Shown here piece by piece: positions 14,921-23,877 of a stretch of DNA of 42,667 nucleotides. The stretch is from Ruminococcus sp. (lineage in GTDB: Bacteria; Bacillota; Clostridia; Oscillospirales; Ruminococcaceae): assembly GCA_015066805.1 (NCBI GenBank), contig SVNP01000021.1:1-42667 (forward strand). Reading direction: 5' to 3'. The translations under genes and the position numbers were made by a program. A model generated the notes under the pieces. The model did no database searches and was not told the DNA's origin. It was given only the letters and a program-made list of their open reading frames with translations. Positions within the stretch are counted from its first letter, which is position 1; each line of letters opens with the position of its first letter.

Positions 14921-16354
14921 ATGAAGCTGTATACTTTACTGGAGGGTCCGGCTGCGGCTATGCCCGACTGTGAAATCACGGGAGTGACCGACGACACCCG
15001 AAAAATTGCCGAGGGCATGGTGTTTGTATGCATTCAGGGCAGCCGCTTTGACGGCCATGATGCCGCAGAGGAAATGCTGCGGAAGGGTGCGGCGGCCGTG
15101 GTGGTGCAGCGGGATCTGGGGCTGGGCGAGAGACAGATCCTGACGGCAGATACCCGCAAAACCTACGGTGATCTGTGTGCGGCATGGTTTGGCCACCCCG
15201 AACGGAAAATGCGTCTTGTGGGTGTGACAGGCACCAACGGCAAAACCACGGTTACCACTCTGGTGCAGAAAATGCTGCAGCAGGCAGGCCGTAAGGTCGG
15301 TCTGATGGGCACGGTGCAGTATGAGATCGGTGAAAAGGTGATCCCTTCGGTGAACACCACGCCCCTGACGTATGCGTATTTTGAAATTCTGGCGGAAATG
15401 GCGGCTGCCGGCTGCACCGATGTGGTGATGGAGGTCTCCTCCTTTGGTCTGGAACAGCATCGCATCGGGCCTTCCCGCTTTGCGGCGGCTGCTTTTCTCA
15501 ATCTGACACAGGATCATCTGGATGTGCACGGCAGCATGGAAAACTACTATCAGGCAAAGAAAATGCTGTTTGACCGCTGCGATTATGCCCTTGTGAATAC
15601 CGATGATGCCTACGGAAAGCGTCTGATGGGGGAGATCGGCTGCCCGAAGGAGAGCTTTGCCTTTGAGGATGCAGAGGCGGTCTATCGGCTGCAGGATGTG
15701 TGCATCGGTGGCGACGGTACTGCCTTTACCCTGTGCTCCCGTGAAGAAAAAATCCCTGTTGCCATGGGCATGATGGGTCGGTTCAATGCGGCAAATGCGG
15801 CGGCGGCTATGATCCTGTGCCGTAAGCTGGATGTTCCCGCGCCAACGTGCCTTGCTATGCTCAGGGATTACATCGGTGTGCGGGGACGCTGTGAGCGGAT
15901 CCCCACGGGGCGTGATTTTTCTGTGATCTGCGATTACGCCCATACTCCCGATGCACTGGAAAAGGTGCTTTCCGCTATGAAGGAATGCGTCAGCGGACGG
16001 TTGATCGCTTTGTTTGGCTGCGGCGGCAACCGTGACCGTACCAAGCGGCCTTTGATGGCTGCTGCTGCGGCAAAATTTGCGGATGTACTGGTCGTGACCT
16101 CCGATAACCCCAGAGATGAAGAGCCTCTGGCCATTATTGAGGAGATCGTTGGGGGGCTTGCGGGTACTTCCGTGGAATATTATACTGTGCCCGATCGTGC
16201 AGAGGCCATCGCCTTTGCGGTACGGATGGCACAGGCAGGGGATATGATCGTGCTGGCAGGCAAGGGACATGAGGATTATCAGATCCTTGCAGGCGGTGTA
16301 AAGCAGCATATGGATGAACGTGAGCTGGTTGCTGAGGCACTGGCACGCATCTGA
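14921..16354 (+). CDS. murE: UDP-MurNAc-L-Ala-D-Glu:meso-diaminopimelate ligase
   Basis: A 477-residue Mur ligase that adds the third amino acid to the cytoplasmic peptidoglycan precursor, using ATP. GVTGTNGKTTV (residues ~103-113) is the P-loop and MEVSSFGLEQHR the central-domain motif. DNPR at residues 395-398 is the signature for meso-diaminopimelate rather than lysine, so the wall is inferred to be DAP type. The C-terminal GKGHEDYQ motif is present. ATG 14921 is used because AGGAGAG precedes it by 6-7 bases and homology starts there; an upstream ATG at 14894 lacks support. It follows the PBP by 33 bases. murF, usually next, is absent here. Confidence 0.97.
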   Translation: MKLYTLLEGPAAAMPDCEITGVTDDTRKIAEGMVFVCIQGSRFDGHDAAEEMLRKGAAAVVVQRDLGLGERQILTADTRKTYGDLCAAWFGHPERKMRLVGVTGTNGKTTVTTLVQKMLQQAGRKVGLMGTVQYEIGEKVIPSVNTTPLTYAYFEILAEMAAAGCTDVVMEVSSFGLEQHRIGPSRFAAAAFLNLTQDHLDVHGSMENYYQAKKMLFDRCDYALVNTDDAYGKRLMGEIGCPKESFAFEDAEAVYRLQDVCIGGDGTAFTLCSREEKIPVAMGMMGRFNAANAAAAMILCRKLDVPAPTCLAMLRDYIGVRGRCERIPTGRDFSVICDYAHTPDALEKVLSAMKECVSGRLIALFGCGGNRDRTKRPLMAAAAAKFADVLVVTSDNPRDEEPLAIIEEIVGGLAGTSVEYYTVPDRAEAIAFAVRMAQAGDMIVLAGKGHEDYQILAGGVKQHMDERELVAEALARI

Positions 16355-16380
16355 GGAAAAAGCAATAAAGGAGCATTTGT

Positions 16381-17433
16381 ATGCCGATTTGGGTTACTAT
16401 GGGGGCGGCTGTTACCGCCATGATCATTGCGGGTTTGGGCGGCTTGTGGCTGATCCCTTTTCTGCGGAAGATTCACTTTGGACAGACCATTCTGGATATT
16501 GGCCCCGCATGGCATAAGGCGAAGCAGGGTACCCCCATTATGGGCGGATTCCTGTTTATTGTGGGCAGTATTGCTGCTACCGTCATCGGGTATTCCTCCT
16601 GGCGGATCTTCGGCGGTGCGGATCCTACCGCTGCCGCTACCACAAACAACGCATTGCGGCTGCTGGCTGTGATATTGTTTTCGGTGCTGTTTTCCGCCAT
16701 TGGTTTTGCGGATGACTACATCAAGGCGGTAAAAAAGCAGAATCTTGGGCTGAACGCCAAGCAAAAAATGGCTGCACAGCTTGTATTGAGCATTGCATTG
16801 CTGGGCATTCTATATGCGTTGGGTGATCGTGCCACTACCATTGATCTGCTGTTCTGGCAGGTGGATTTCGGGATCTTCTACTACCCCATTATGGTAGTGT
16901 TTATCATTTATCTCTCCAATGCGGTGAATCTGACAGACGGCATTGACGGTCTGTGCGGAACAGTCACGGTGGTAGCAATGCTTTGCCTGACTGTGATCTG
17001 CGCTACGCTGGAGTATCTGGAGCTTTCTCTGTATGCTATGACCATTGCAGGCGGCTGCCTGGGCTTCCTTATCTGGAATCTGCACCCTGCAAAATGCTTT
17101 ATGGGTGATACGGGCTCCATGTATCTGGGCGGTGCTTTTGCGGCACTGGGCGTTGCCTGCCGGATGCATCTGCTGCTGGTGCTGGTGGGCATGGTGTATG
17201 TTCTGGATGCACTGAGCGTGGTGCTGCAGGTGGGATATTTCAAGATCACCGCATGGCAGCATTACAAAAAAACAGGTGAAAAGGGCGTGGGCAAGCGCAT
17301 CTTTAAGATGTCCCCCGTGCATCATCATTTTGAAATGTGCAAGTGGAGCGAATACAAAATCGTCATCGTATTTGCTTTGTTCGGTCTGGTTTGCGGACTG
17401 CTGGCAGTCTGCAAGGTGATGTTTGGCGCATAA
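16381..17433 (+). CDS. mraY: Phospho-N-acetylmuramoyl-pentapeptide transferase
   Basis: A 350-residue integral membrane enzyme with about ten TM helices. It transfers phospho-MurNAc-pentapeptide from UDP to undecaprenyl phosphate, producing lipid I. Characteristic segments are KQGTPIMGG (residues ~43-51), FADDYIK (the DDxxK Asp pair, ~104-110), SNAVNLTDGIDGL (~179-191), GDTGSMYLGG and the C-terminal MSPVHHHFE (HHH motif, ~310-318). The length is typical. AAAGGAG stands before the ATG. It lies 26 bases after murE and 33 before ftsW; the murD gene often placed between mraY and ftsW is missing. Confidence 0.98.
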   Translation: MPIWVTMGAAVTAMIIAGLGGLWLIPFLRKIHFGQTILDIGPAWHKAKQGTPIMGGFLFIVGSIAATVIGYSSWRIFGGADPTAAATTNNALRLLAVILFSVLFSAIGFADDYIKAVKKQNLGLNAKQKMAAQLVLSIALLGILYALGDRATTIDLLFWQVDFGIFYYPIMVVFIIYLSNAVNLTDGIDGLCGTVTVVAMLCLTVICATLEYLELSLYAMTIAGGCLGFLIWNLHPAKCFMGDTGSMYLGGAFAALGVACRMHLLLVLVGMVYVLDALSVVLQVGYFKITAWQHYKKTGEKGVGKRIFKMSPVHHHFEMCKWSEYKIVIVFALFGLVCGLLAVCKVMFGA

Positions 17434-17466
17434 TATTCCGATTGATCGGGAAAGGAGTGTGGTTTC

Positions 17467-18669
17467 ATGGCAGAAACAATGGCTGCCGCAGGGAAACAAA
17501 AGCGACCTGCACCGCAGAAAAAATCGGTGGGGCGTGGGTTCCGCATTGTAAAGGGCGATATGGACGGCCCGTTGTTTGCGATCGTGATCGCACTGCTGGC
17601 CATCGGTCTGACTATGATGTTTTCCGCTTCCTATCCTGCCGCCATTGAGGACGGCAAAAGCGGTACCTTTTATGCCATGCGTCAGCTTGCCTTTGCAGGC
17701 ATCGGCTTTGTCATGATGATCGTCTTTGCGCTGCTGTGCAACTACCGTATTTTTGAAAAGCTTTATATATCGGGCACTGTTTTTCTGGTTGCATTGATCC
17801 TGCTGGTGCTGGTGCTGTTTATCGGTGATGATCTGGGTACGTTTGCCACACGCTGGCTGTACATTCCCTTTACCAGCATTACCTATCAGCCTTCGGAGGT
17901 CATGAAGCTGGCCTTGATCTTATTCTTCTCGCTGCTGATCTCCCGCAATGCCCACCGTATGAGCAGCTTCCGGTACGGTGTGATCCCTTATCTGGGGATT
18001 CTGGGCGTGCTTTCCGTTCTGATGCTGTTCCAGCCCCATATTTCGGGTACGATCATTATTCTGGCCATCGGTGTTGTGCTGATGTTGGTGGGCGGCTGCA
18101 GATTCTGGCATCTTGCGACATTGGGTCTGGCCGGTCTGGCTGTTGTACTGGTGTTTCTGATGACCTCAGATAAATTCGATTATATCGGGGAGCGTTTTCT
18201 TGCCATGCAGGATCCCTTTAACCCCGAGTATATGCAGGATCAGACGTGGCAGACCTCACAATCGCTGATCGCCATTGGCTCCGGCGGATTTTTCGGACTG
18301 GGACTGGGCGCATCCCGACAGAAATATCAGTATCTTCCCGAAGCGCAGAACGACTTTGTGTTTGCGATTCTTTGCGAGGAATGCGGCTTTGTGGGTGCGG
18401 CAACGGTCATTTTGCTGTTCTGTCTGCTGATCGTCCGCGGATTCTACATTGCATCCAAGGCACCCGATCGTCTGGGCAGGCTCATTGCCGTGGGCATTAC
18501 GGTGCATATCGGGATTCAGGCATTGCTGAATATTGCCGTGGTCAGTAATATGATCCCCAATACAGGTATCAGCCTGCCGTTTTTCTCCTACGGCGGTACG
18601 GCACTGATCATGCAGCTTGCGGAAATGGGCGTGCTGCTGAATATTTCCCGTCAGTCCTCTTTGGAATAA
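17467..18669 (+). CDS. ftsW: SEDS-family peptidoglycan glycosyltransferase FtsW/SpoVE
   Basis: A 400-residue polytopic membrane protein of the shape, elongation, division and sporulation family. It polymerises lipid II at the septum together with the class B PBP encoded upstream. A ~35-residue basic cytoplasmic N-terminus precedes about ten TM helices. Conserved points include YQPSEVMKLALILFF (~140-154), QPHISGTIII (containing the catalytic-Asp loop region), GLGLGASRQKYQYLPEAQNDFVFAI (~280-305) and the last loop PNTGISLPFFSYGGTALI. GAAAGGAGTG precedes the ATG. FtsW and SpoVE cannot be told apart from sequence alone; location in the dcw cluster favours the division role. Confidence 0.95.
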   Translation: MAETMAAAGKQKRPAPQKKSVGRGFRIVKGDMDGPLFAIVIALLAIGLTMMFSASYPAAIEDGKSGTFYAMRQLAFAGIGFVMMIVFALLCNYRIFEKLYISGTVFLVALILLVLVLFIGDDLGTFATRWLYIPFTSITYQPSEVMKLALILFFSLLISRNAHRMSSFRYGVIPYLGILGVLSVLMLFQPHISGTIIILAIGVVLMLVGGCRFWHLATLGLAGLAVVLVFLMTSDKFDYIGERFLAMQDPFNPEYMQDQTWQTSQSLIAIGSGGFFGLGLGASRQKYQYLPEAQNDFVFAILCEECGFVGAATVILLFCLLIVRGFYIASKAPDRLGRLIAVGITVHIGIQALLNIAVVSNMIPNTGISLPFFSYGGTALIMQLAEMGVLLNISRQSSLE

Positions 18670-18692
18670 AAAAGATAACGGTGAGGTAATCT

Positions 18693-19820
18693 ATGAAAGT
18701 GTTATTTGCCTGCGGCGGTACCGGCGGACATATCAATCCCGCACTGGCCATTGCAGGAATCATCAGCGCAAAATATCCGGATACGGAATTTTTGTTTGCA
18801 GGTACACCCGACGGCATGGAGGCCACCTTGGTGCCTGCGGCAGGGTATCCCATTGAGTTTATCAAGGTAGCAGGCTTTCAGCGGAGCTTTTCTCCCGAAA
18901 GCATTGTGCGGAATGTAAAGGCTGCCTCCTATCTGGTGACGGCAGGGCATCATGCCAAAAAGCTGGTCAAACAGTTTGCGCCGGATCTGGCCATTGGTAC
19001 CGGCGGCTATGCGGCAGGTCCGGTGATCCGTGCGGCAAGACAATTGGGTGTGCCTACGGTTATTCACGAACAGAATGCTTTCCCCGGTGTGACCAACAAG
19101 CTGCTGGCTCCCCATGCCAAGGCCATTATGCTGACCTTTGAGGCGGCAGCAAAGTATTTTCCCGCAGATGTTGCTACGACTCTGACCGGATTGCCTGTGC
19201 GCGGCTCTCTGCTGAAACGGAAAAAAGATGAGGCGCGGCGGAAGCTGGGCTTCGGTGAGGGGATGACCATTCTCAGCTTTGGCGGCAGCCAGGGTGCAAA
19301 ATGTCTCAATGATCTTATGCCCGAGCTGATTGCATGGCACAGAGCCGAGGGAATGCAGATCAATCATATTCACGCATACGGCAAGCATGGCAAGGCGACT
19401 GTGCCCGATGCCATGCAGGCAAAGGGAATCCCGCTTGCCGATGGCAGACTGCGTGTTTCCGAGTATATCCATGATATGGATGTCTGTCTTGCGGCTGCGG
19501 ATCTGGTCATCAGCCGTTCGGGTGCATCGACTCTCAGTGAGCTGGAAATGGTGGGCAGAGGCTCTATTCTGGTGCCTTACCCCAATGCGGCAGAGAATCA
19601 TCAGCTCCACAATGCCAACGTGCTGGGCAAGGCGGGTGCAGCCATTGTGGTGGAACAGAAGGATCTGACTCTTGATGTGATGAAACGGCATATCGCTGCG
19701 CTGTATGAGCACCCCGAAAAGCTGGAGGCCATGGGGCAGCGTGCAGGTGCACTGGCCATCCGGGATACGGATGCACGGATCCTGCGGGTGCTGGAGCCGT
19801 TTTTGCCCAAGGAGAAATAA
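18693..19820 (+). CDS. murG: UDP-GlcNAc:lipid I N-acetylglucosaminyltransferase
   Basis: A 375-residue GT28-family glycosyltransferase at the inner membrane face that converts lipid I to lipid II. CGGTGGHINPALAIA (residues ~6-20) is the glycine-rich lipid I-binding loop, GTGGYAAGPVIRAA the second. The C-terminal UDP-GlcNAc site carries VISRSGASTLSELEMVGRGSILVPYPNAAENHQ (~270-305), with the conserved Glu, His and Gln. The length is typical. It follows ftsW by 23 bases with a GTGAGG ribosome site. Confidence 0.98.
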   Translation: MKVLFACGGTGGHINPALAIAGIISAKYPDTEFLFAGTPDGMEATLVPAAGYPIEFIKVAGFQRSFSPESIVRNVKAASYLVTAGHHAKKLVKQFAPDLAIGTGGYAAGPVIRAARQLGVPTVIHEQNAFPGVTNKLLAPHAKAIMLTFEAAAKYFPADVATTLTGLPVRGSLLKRKKDEARRKLGFGEGMTILSFGGSQGAKCLNDLMPELIAWHRAEGMQINHIHAYGKHGKATVPDAMQAKGIPLADGRLRVSEYIHDMDVCLAAADLVISRSGASTLSELEMVGRGSILVPYPNAAENHQLHNANVLGKAGAAIVVEQKDLTLDVMKRHIAALYEHPEKLEAMGQRAGALAIRDTDARILRVLEPFLPKEK

Positions 19821-19890
19821 TCACAAAAAAACGCAGATTGCATACCATAAACCATAAACGGCGCAAGCCGATGTGAAAGGTGTGGGTGCA

Positions 19891-21153
19891 ATGGCGGAGC
19901 AGGTGCTTCGGATCACAGGCGGACAGCCGATGCAGGGCGAGGTGACGGTACAGGGCGCGAAAAACAGTGCGCTACCCATGATGGCCGCAACGATTCTCTG
20001 CAAAGGACAGTGTGTGCTACATAATGTACCAAGGCTGACCGATGTCTGGGCAGCCAGCAGGATTCTCAATCGGCTGGGCTGCAATTGTCACATGGAAGGC
20101 AATACCGTAACCATAGACGGCGGTGCTGCACAAAGTTGGGAGATCCCCGACAGTGATATGCGGCAGATGCGGTCATCCATTATGTTTCTGGGTCCCATAC
20201 TGGGCAGAACGGGGGCTTGTACCCTTTCTCTGCCCGGTGGCTGCGAGCTTGGCCCGCGTCCCATTGATCTGCATCTGGAGGCGATGCGGCGTATGGGTGC
20301 TGCGGTAGCGGAAGAGGGAGAACGGATCCGATGCTGTGCCAAGGAGCTGCACGGTGCCAAGATCCATCTGCCGTTCCCATCGGTTGGTGTGTCTGAAAAT
20401 GTCATCATGGCGGCTACCCTTGCAAAAGGTGAAACCGTTTTAACCAATGCCGCCAGAGAACCCGAAATCATTGATCTGGCTGCATTTTTAAACCAATGCG
20501 GAGCCAAAATCAGGGGTGCCGGAGAGAGTACGGTGGTCATTCAGGGCGTGGAAAAACTGTATCCCACCTCCTACACCGTGATGCCCGACCGCATTGCTGC
20601 GGTGACTTGGCTGTGTGCGGCGGCGGCTTCCAAGGGGAGCATCTGCGTGCGAGGTGCAAGACCTTCCGATATGGAGGCTTGTCTTTCTGTGCTGGAGCAG
20701 GCAGGCTGTCGGCTGGGGATCTGCCCCGACCGTATTTTTCTGGAGGCTTCCCGTCCGCTGCGGGCGGTACCGGAGATTCGCACTATGCCGCATCCCGGAT
20801 TTCCCACCGACGGGCAGGCGATTCTCATGGCGCTGCTGGCAACTGCGGCAGGGACCTCCGTGTTTGAGGAGACCATTTTTGAAAGCCGCTATATGCACGC
20901 CGGGGAGCTGCTGCGTATGGGTGCCAATATCCGTATTTTCGGGCGGACTGCCATTGTGCGGGGCGTACCGAGGCTGCACGGTGCTGCAGTTGCGGCGCAG
21001 GATCTGCGGGGCGGTGCGGCTCTGGCTGCTGCGGCAGCGGGTGCAGAGGGTGAAACCGTTTTGCGGGGGCTTTCCCATATCGACAGAGGGTATGAGGATC
21101 TTGCAGGAGTTTTCAACAATCTGGGCTGTCAGGTGCGGCGCATCTCGTTTTAG
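19891..21153 (+). CDS. murA: UDP-N-acetylglucosamine 1-carboxyvinyltransferase
   Basis: A 420-residue enolpyruvyl transferase catalysing the first committed step of peptidoglycan precursor synthesis, UDP-GlcNAc plus PEP. The N-terminal GAKNSALPMMAATIL holds the conserved Lys-Asn pair. The catalytic Cys lies in LPGGCELGPRPIDLH at residue 118, so a fosfomycin-sensitive-type active site is inferred. The C-terminus has the GRTAIVRGV and DLRGGAALAAAAAGAEGET motifs. ATG 19891 is chosen because AAAGGTG lies ~8 bases before it; the GTG at 19873 would add six residues. Firmicutes often carry two murA copies; this is the dcw-linked one. A 233-base non-coding gap with repeated TGTGGAAA sites follows. 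Confidence 0.96.
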   Translation: MAEQVLRITGGQPMQGEVTVQGAKNSALPMMAATILCKGQCVLHNVPRLTDVWAASRILNRLGCNCHMEGNTVTIDGGAAQSWEIPDSDMRQMRSSIMFLGPILGRTGACTLSLPGGCELGPRPIDLHLEAMRRMGAAVAEEGERIRCCAKELHGAKIHLPFPSVGVSENVIMAATLAKGETVLTNAAREPEIIDLAAFLNQCGAKIRGAGESTVVIQGVEKLYPTSYTVMPDRIAAVTWLCAAAASKGSICVRGARPSDMEACLSVLEQAGCRLGICPDRIFLEASRPLRAVPEIRTMPHPGFPTDGQAILMALLATAAGTSVFEETIFESRYMHAGELLRMGANIRIFGRTAIVRGVPRLHGAAVAAQDLRGGAALAAAAAGAEGETVLRGLSHIDRGYEDLAGVFNNLGCQVRRISF

Positions 21154-21178
21154 CATTCTATGCGTGATTTTTGAGGAA

Positions 21179-21335
21179 TATTCCACAGAAAATGTGGAAA
21201 ACCCTGTGGAAAGCCCTTTCTTTTGTGGAAAGGTTGCTCCACACCCTGTCGAAATGACGTACTATCGTCTGTTTGCTGTTGAAAACCTGTTGGGATTGTG
21301 GGGAAATCCACCGCAAAACCATAAAGTTTTCCACA
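21179..21335. repeat. Cluster of TGTGGAAA / TTTCCACA sites
   Basis: Exact 8-base cores occur at 21193-21200, 21205-21212 and 21224-21231 (as TGTGGAAA) and 21328-21335 (as TTTCCACA). The weaker relatives ATTCCACA at 21180-21187 and CTCCACA at 21237-21243 are also present. The first two sites form the inverted repeat TTCCACA-N5-TGTGGAA (21181-21199). With one more base several read TTTTCCACA or CTTTCCACA, one or two changes from the DnaA box TTATCCACA. No gene or T run lies here. Confidence 0.6.
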
Positions 21336-21386
21336 AAATAATCGGAGAAAGGTGCGCCCGTTGGGCGTAAATGGGACAAAAAGGCA

Positions 21387-22235
21387 ATGCAGGAGATCGT
21401 AAAAACCAATGTAAAGCGTCAGCAGAGCAGCAAACGCCACCATCGCAGAACCAGATATCATGCGTTGTATTTTGCATTGGTGGTGCTGCTGGTGCTGGGC
21501 GTGGGCGTTTCCCTTTCCATGACGCTGCTGTTCAACATCACGACCATTGAGGTGACCAACGAAACTCAATACGCACAGGAGGATATTATCCGGCTCAGCG
21601 GCATTGAGGCGGGGGATAATCTGGTGCGGCTGGATACCGCTGTGGCAGCCGAGAGCATCCGTGCCTCGCTGCCCTATGCGGAAAAGGTGACGGTCAAGCG
21701 CAAGTTCCCCTCCACGGTGGAGATCACCGTTACGGAGGCTGTGGCTGTTGCCAATGTGGAATATTCCCACGGCTACCTGCTCATCAGTGCCTCCAACCGT
21801 AATCTGGAGACCACGGAGCATCCTGTGGCGGATCTGCTGATCATCAAGGGCTTTGATCCCGCAAATGATGTGCCCGGTGAGTATTTTACATCCCGTGAGC
21901 CCGGTGAGGACGATGTGCTGCGTGCCATTACCGCCGCTACCATTGATTCCGGTGTGGAGAATGTGTACGCCATTGATATCGCAAAGCACTATAACGTTAT
22001 TGTGTACTATGAAAACGGCAATGTGTTCGAAATGGGCAGCTACACCGATGCTGTGTACAAGCTGCGCCTTGCCGATGCAACCATGAAGGAGCTCAACGAG
22101 GAGCGTGCCTACCGCCTGCGGATGGTGGGTGATAATCAGATCTCTGTGCTCAGTGAGGGCGCTGCATCTGTTGTAACCACTACAGCACCACAGGAAACGG
22201 GCAACTCGACAGAAACCACAACCACGACAGAATAA
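21387..22235 (+). CDS. ftsQ: Cell division protein FtsQ/DivIB
   Basis: A 282-residue bitopic protein: basic cytoplasmic N-terminus rich in Lys, Arg and His (1-26), one TM helix (~27-50), then a POTRA domain (~52-122). The POTRA domain starts FNITTIEVTNETQYAQEDIIRLSGIEAGDNL and includes the VKRKFPSTVEITVTEA strand typical of FtsQ. The following domain contacts FtsL and FtsB/DivIC. In DivIB/FtsQ this protein stabilises and regulates the FtsWI complex. The last ~25 residues are a Thr/Glu-rich low-complexity tail. The ribosome site is modest (AAAAAGG). It sits between murA and ftsZ, as in Bacillus. No terminator separates it from the ftsZ promoter. Confidence 0.9.
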   Translation: MQEIVKTNVKRQQSSKRHHRRTRYHALYFALVVLLVLGVGVSLSMTLLFNITTIEVTNETQYAQEDIIRLSGIEAGDNLVRLDTAVAAESIRASLPYAEKVTVKRKFPSTVEITVTEAVAVANVEYSHGYLLISASNRNLETTEHPVADLLIIKGFDPANDVPGEYFTSREPGEDDVLRAITAATIDSGVENVYAIDIAKHYNVIVYYENGNVFEMGSYTDAVYKLRLADATMKELNEERAYRLRMVGDNQISVLSEGAASVVTTTAPQETGNSTETTTTTE

Positions 22236-22289
22236 TTCCCTTTGATTTTGGTAAATCTCGGAAAAAAAGAAAAAATTTGATTTTGGGTC

Positions 22290-22318
22290 TTGCAATCACA
22301 GAAAAACTGTGGTAGAAT
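22290..22318 (+). promoter_or_regulatory. Promoter for ftsZ
   Basis: TTGCAA at 22290-22295, 17-bp spacer, TAGAAT at 22313-22318, preceded by TGG. The core and its flanks match the tuf promoter base for base outside a 13-base inner spacer. Confidence 0.8.
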
Positions 22319-22377
22319 ATGTGTATATGTAATCGTGGCGGTTTGTCGCCGTTTGCGAAAAATGGGAGGAACAATCG

Positions 22378-23517
22378 ATGACTGATTTTATCTATGAGGA
22401 TTCTTTTGACCCGCAAGTAAATATCAAGGTTGTCGGCGTCGGCGGCGGCGGCGGCAATGCGCTTGATTGTATGGTACAGGCCGATGTGAAGAACATCGAG
22501 TATATTGCGATCAATACCGATGCAAAGGCTCTGCTGAACTCCAAGGCACCTACCCGTATCCAGATCGGCGCAAAGCTGACCAGAGGCCGCGGCGCAGGCA
22601 ATAAGCCCGAAGTAGGCCGTCAGTCCGCAGAGGAGAACCGCGATGAGATCACCAATGCACTCAAGGGCGCAGATATGATCTTTATTACCGCAGGTATGGG
22701 CGGCGGTACCGGTACCGGTGCGGCTCCCGTGGTGGCACAGCTCGCACAGGAGCTGGGTATCCTGACTGTGGCTGTTGTGACCAAGCCCTTCGCTTTTGAG
22801 CGTGAGCAGAAGATGGCTCAGGCCGAAAGAGGCATTGAGGCTCTGAAGCAGTATGTGGACTCCCTGGTGGTCATCCCCAATGAGCGTCTGCTGGTTGGTC
22901 TGGATAAGCCCCTGACCATGCGCGAGAGCTTCTCCATGTCCGACGATATTCTGAAGACCGGTGTGAAGTCTATCTCCGACCTCATTGTGGAGGACGGCTA
23001 CATGAACCTGGACTTCGCCGATGTTTCCACCATCATGAAGAATGCCGGCTATGCACACATGGCCATCGGTCACGGCTCCGGCAAGAACAAGGCAGAGGAG
23101 GCTGCGGCTGCCGTTATTACCAGCCCGCTGCTTGAAACCTCTATCGCCGGCGCAAAGCGTCTGCTCATCAATGTGGCAATGAGCGAGGATGTGCTGGCTC
23201 AGGAGGTGGATGCCGCCAACAGAATGATCACCGAGACCGCCGCTCCCGGCGTGGAGGTCATTACCGGTACCACCTTCCGCGATGACATGAATGATGAGAT
23301 GATCATTACCGTCATCGCAGCAGGCTATGAGGATGATGTCCCTGCTGCTGAGGAGAGAAAGATGGAGGAGGAGATCATTTCCATCCGTAATCCTCTGGTG
23401 GATGGCTTCCCCACCGCCGAGCCCCAGAAGGCTTCCGCTGCAAGAAGCACTACCATCCCCACGCTGGATGATGACGACGATCTCACCGAGATCTTCAAGA
23501 TCCTGGACAAGAAGTGA
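22378..23517 (+). CDS. ftsZ: Cell division GTPase FtsZ
   Basis: A 379-residue tubulin homologue that polymerises into the Z ring. The N-terminal strand [17 protein letters not shown], the tubulin signature [10 protein letters not shown] (~residues 107-116) and the T7 catalytic loop [11 protein letters not shown] are intact. The C-terminal linker is short (~45 residues). The end is unusual: instead of the common I-P-x-F-L-R type peptide it reads [20 protein letters not shown]. The conserved tail normally binds FtsA, SepF, EzrA or ZipA, and neither ftsA nor sepF is nearby. GGGAGGA precedes the ATG, and a strong terminator follows. It has a dedicated promoter at 22290-22318. Confidence 0.97.
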   Translation: MTDFIYEDSFDPQVNIKVVGVGGGGGNALDCMVQADVKNIEYIAINTDAKALLNSKAPTRIQIGAKLTRGRGAGNKPEVGRQSAEENRDEITNALKGADMIFITAGMGGGTGTGAAPVVAQLAQELGILTVAVVTKPFAFEREQKMAQAERGIEALKQYVDSLVVIPNERLLVGLDKPLTMRESFSMSDDILKTGVKSISDLIVEDGYMNLDFADVSTIMKNAGYAHMAIGHGSGKNKAEEAAAAVITSPLLETSIAGAKRLLINVAMSEDVLAQEVDAANRMITETAAPGVEVITGTTFRDDMNDEMIITVIAAGYEDDVPAAEERKMEEEIISIRNPLVDGFPTAEPQKASAARSTTIPTLDDDDDLTEIFKILDKK

Positions 23518-23568
23518 TACAGCCTTCCGGCATTGGGGTCACTTACCAAATGTAAATTTTCTGTGAAC

Positions 23569-23604
23569 AAAAGGACAAGCCTGCTGAAAGGCTTGTCCTT
23601 TTTT
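23569..23604 (+). terminator. Strong terminator after ftsZ
   Basis: A perfect 13-bp stem, 23569-23581 with 23590-23602, 8-base loop, T run from 23599. Confidence 0.9.
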
Positions 23605-23671
23605 GGCGGTTTTTACAGAGTTTATTGTCAAATTGCACGAAAATCATAAAAAATATTGTATGTTATGTACC

Positions 23672-23700
23672 TTGAAATTCAAAAAAAATTGTGGTATGAT
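23672..23700 (+). promoter_or_regulatory. Promoter for the DivIVA-like gene
   Basis: TTGAAA at 23672-23677, 17-bp spacer, TATGAT at 23695-23700, with TGG before the -10. The ~170-base leader to 23877 shows no other feature I can name. Confidence 0.7.
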
Positions 23701-23877
23701 TAAGTAGTTACAGTGAGCAAGGTGCCTCGTGCAGTCGATCATGCCCGTGCCGTATCCGCAAACGGAGGCAGCATTTCCGGCAGGCTCTTGCTTCGGGGCG
23801 GCTGATGGGTCTTTGCAGCCGCAGCAACGAATCCTAAGACCAAATTTATTTTTTTTGCGGAGAAATGGAGTGTTACT

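Noticed and set aside
21154-21386. Chromosomal replication origin suggested by DnaA-like boxes
   Set aside because: No dnaA, dnaN or rpmH nearby, no AT-rich unwinding region, and the boxes differ from the strict consensus. Kept only as a site cluster.
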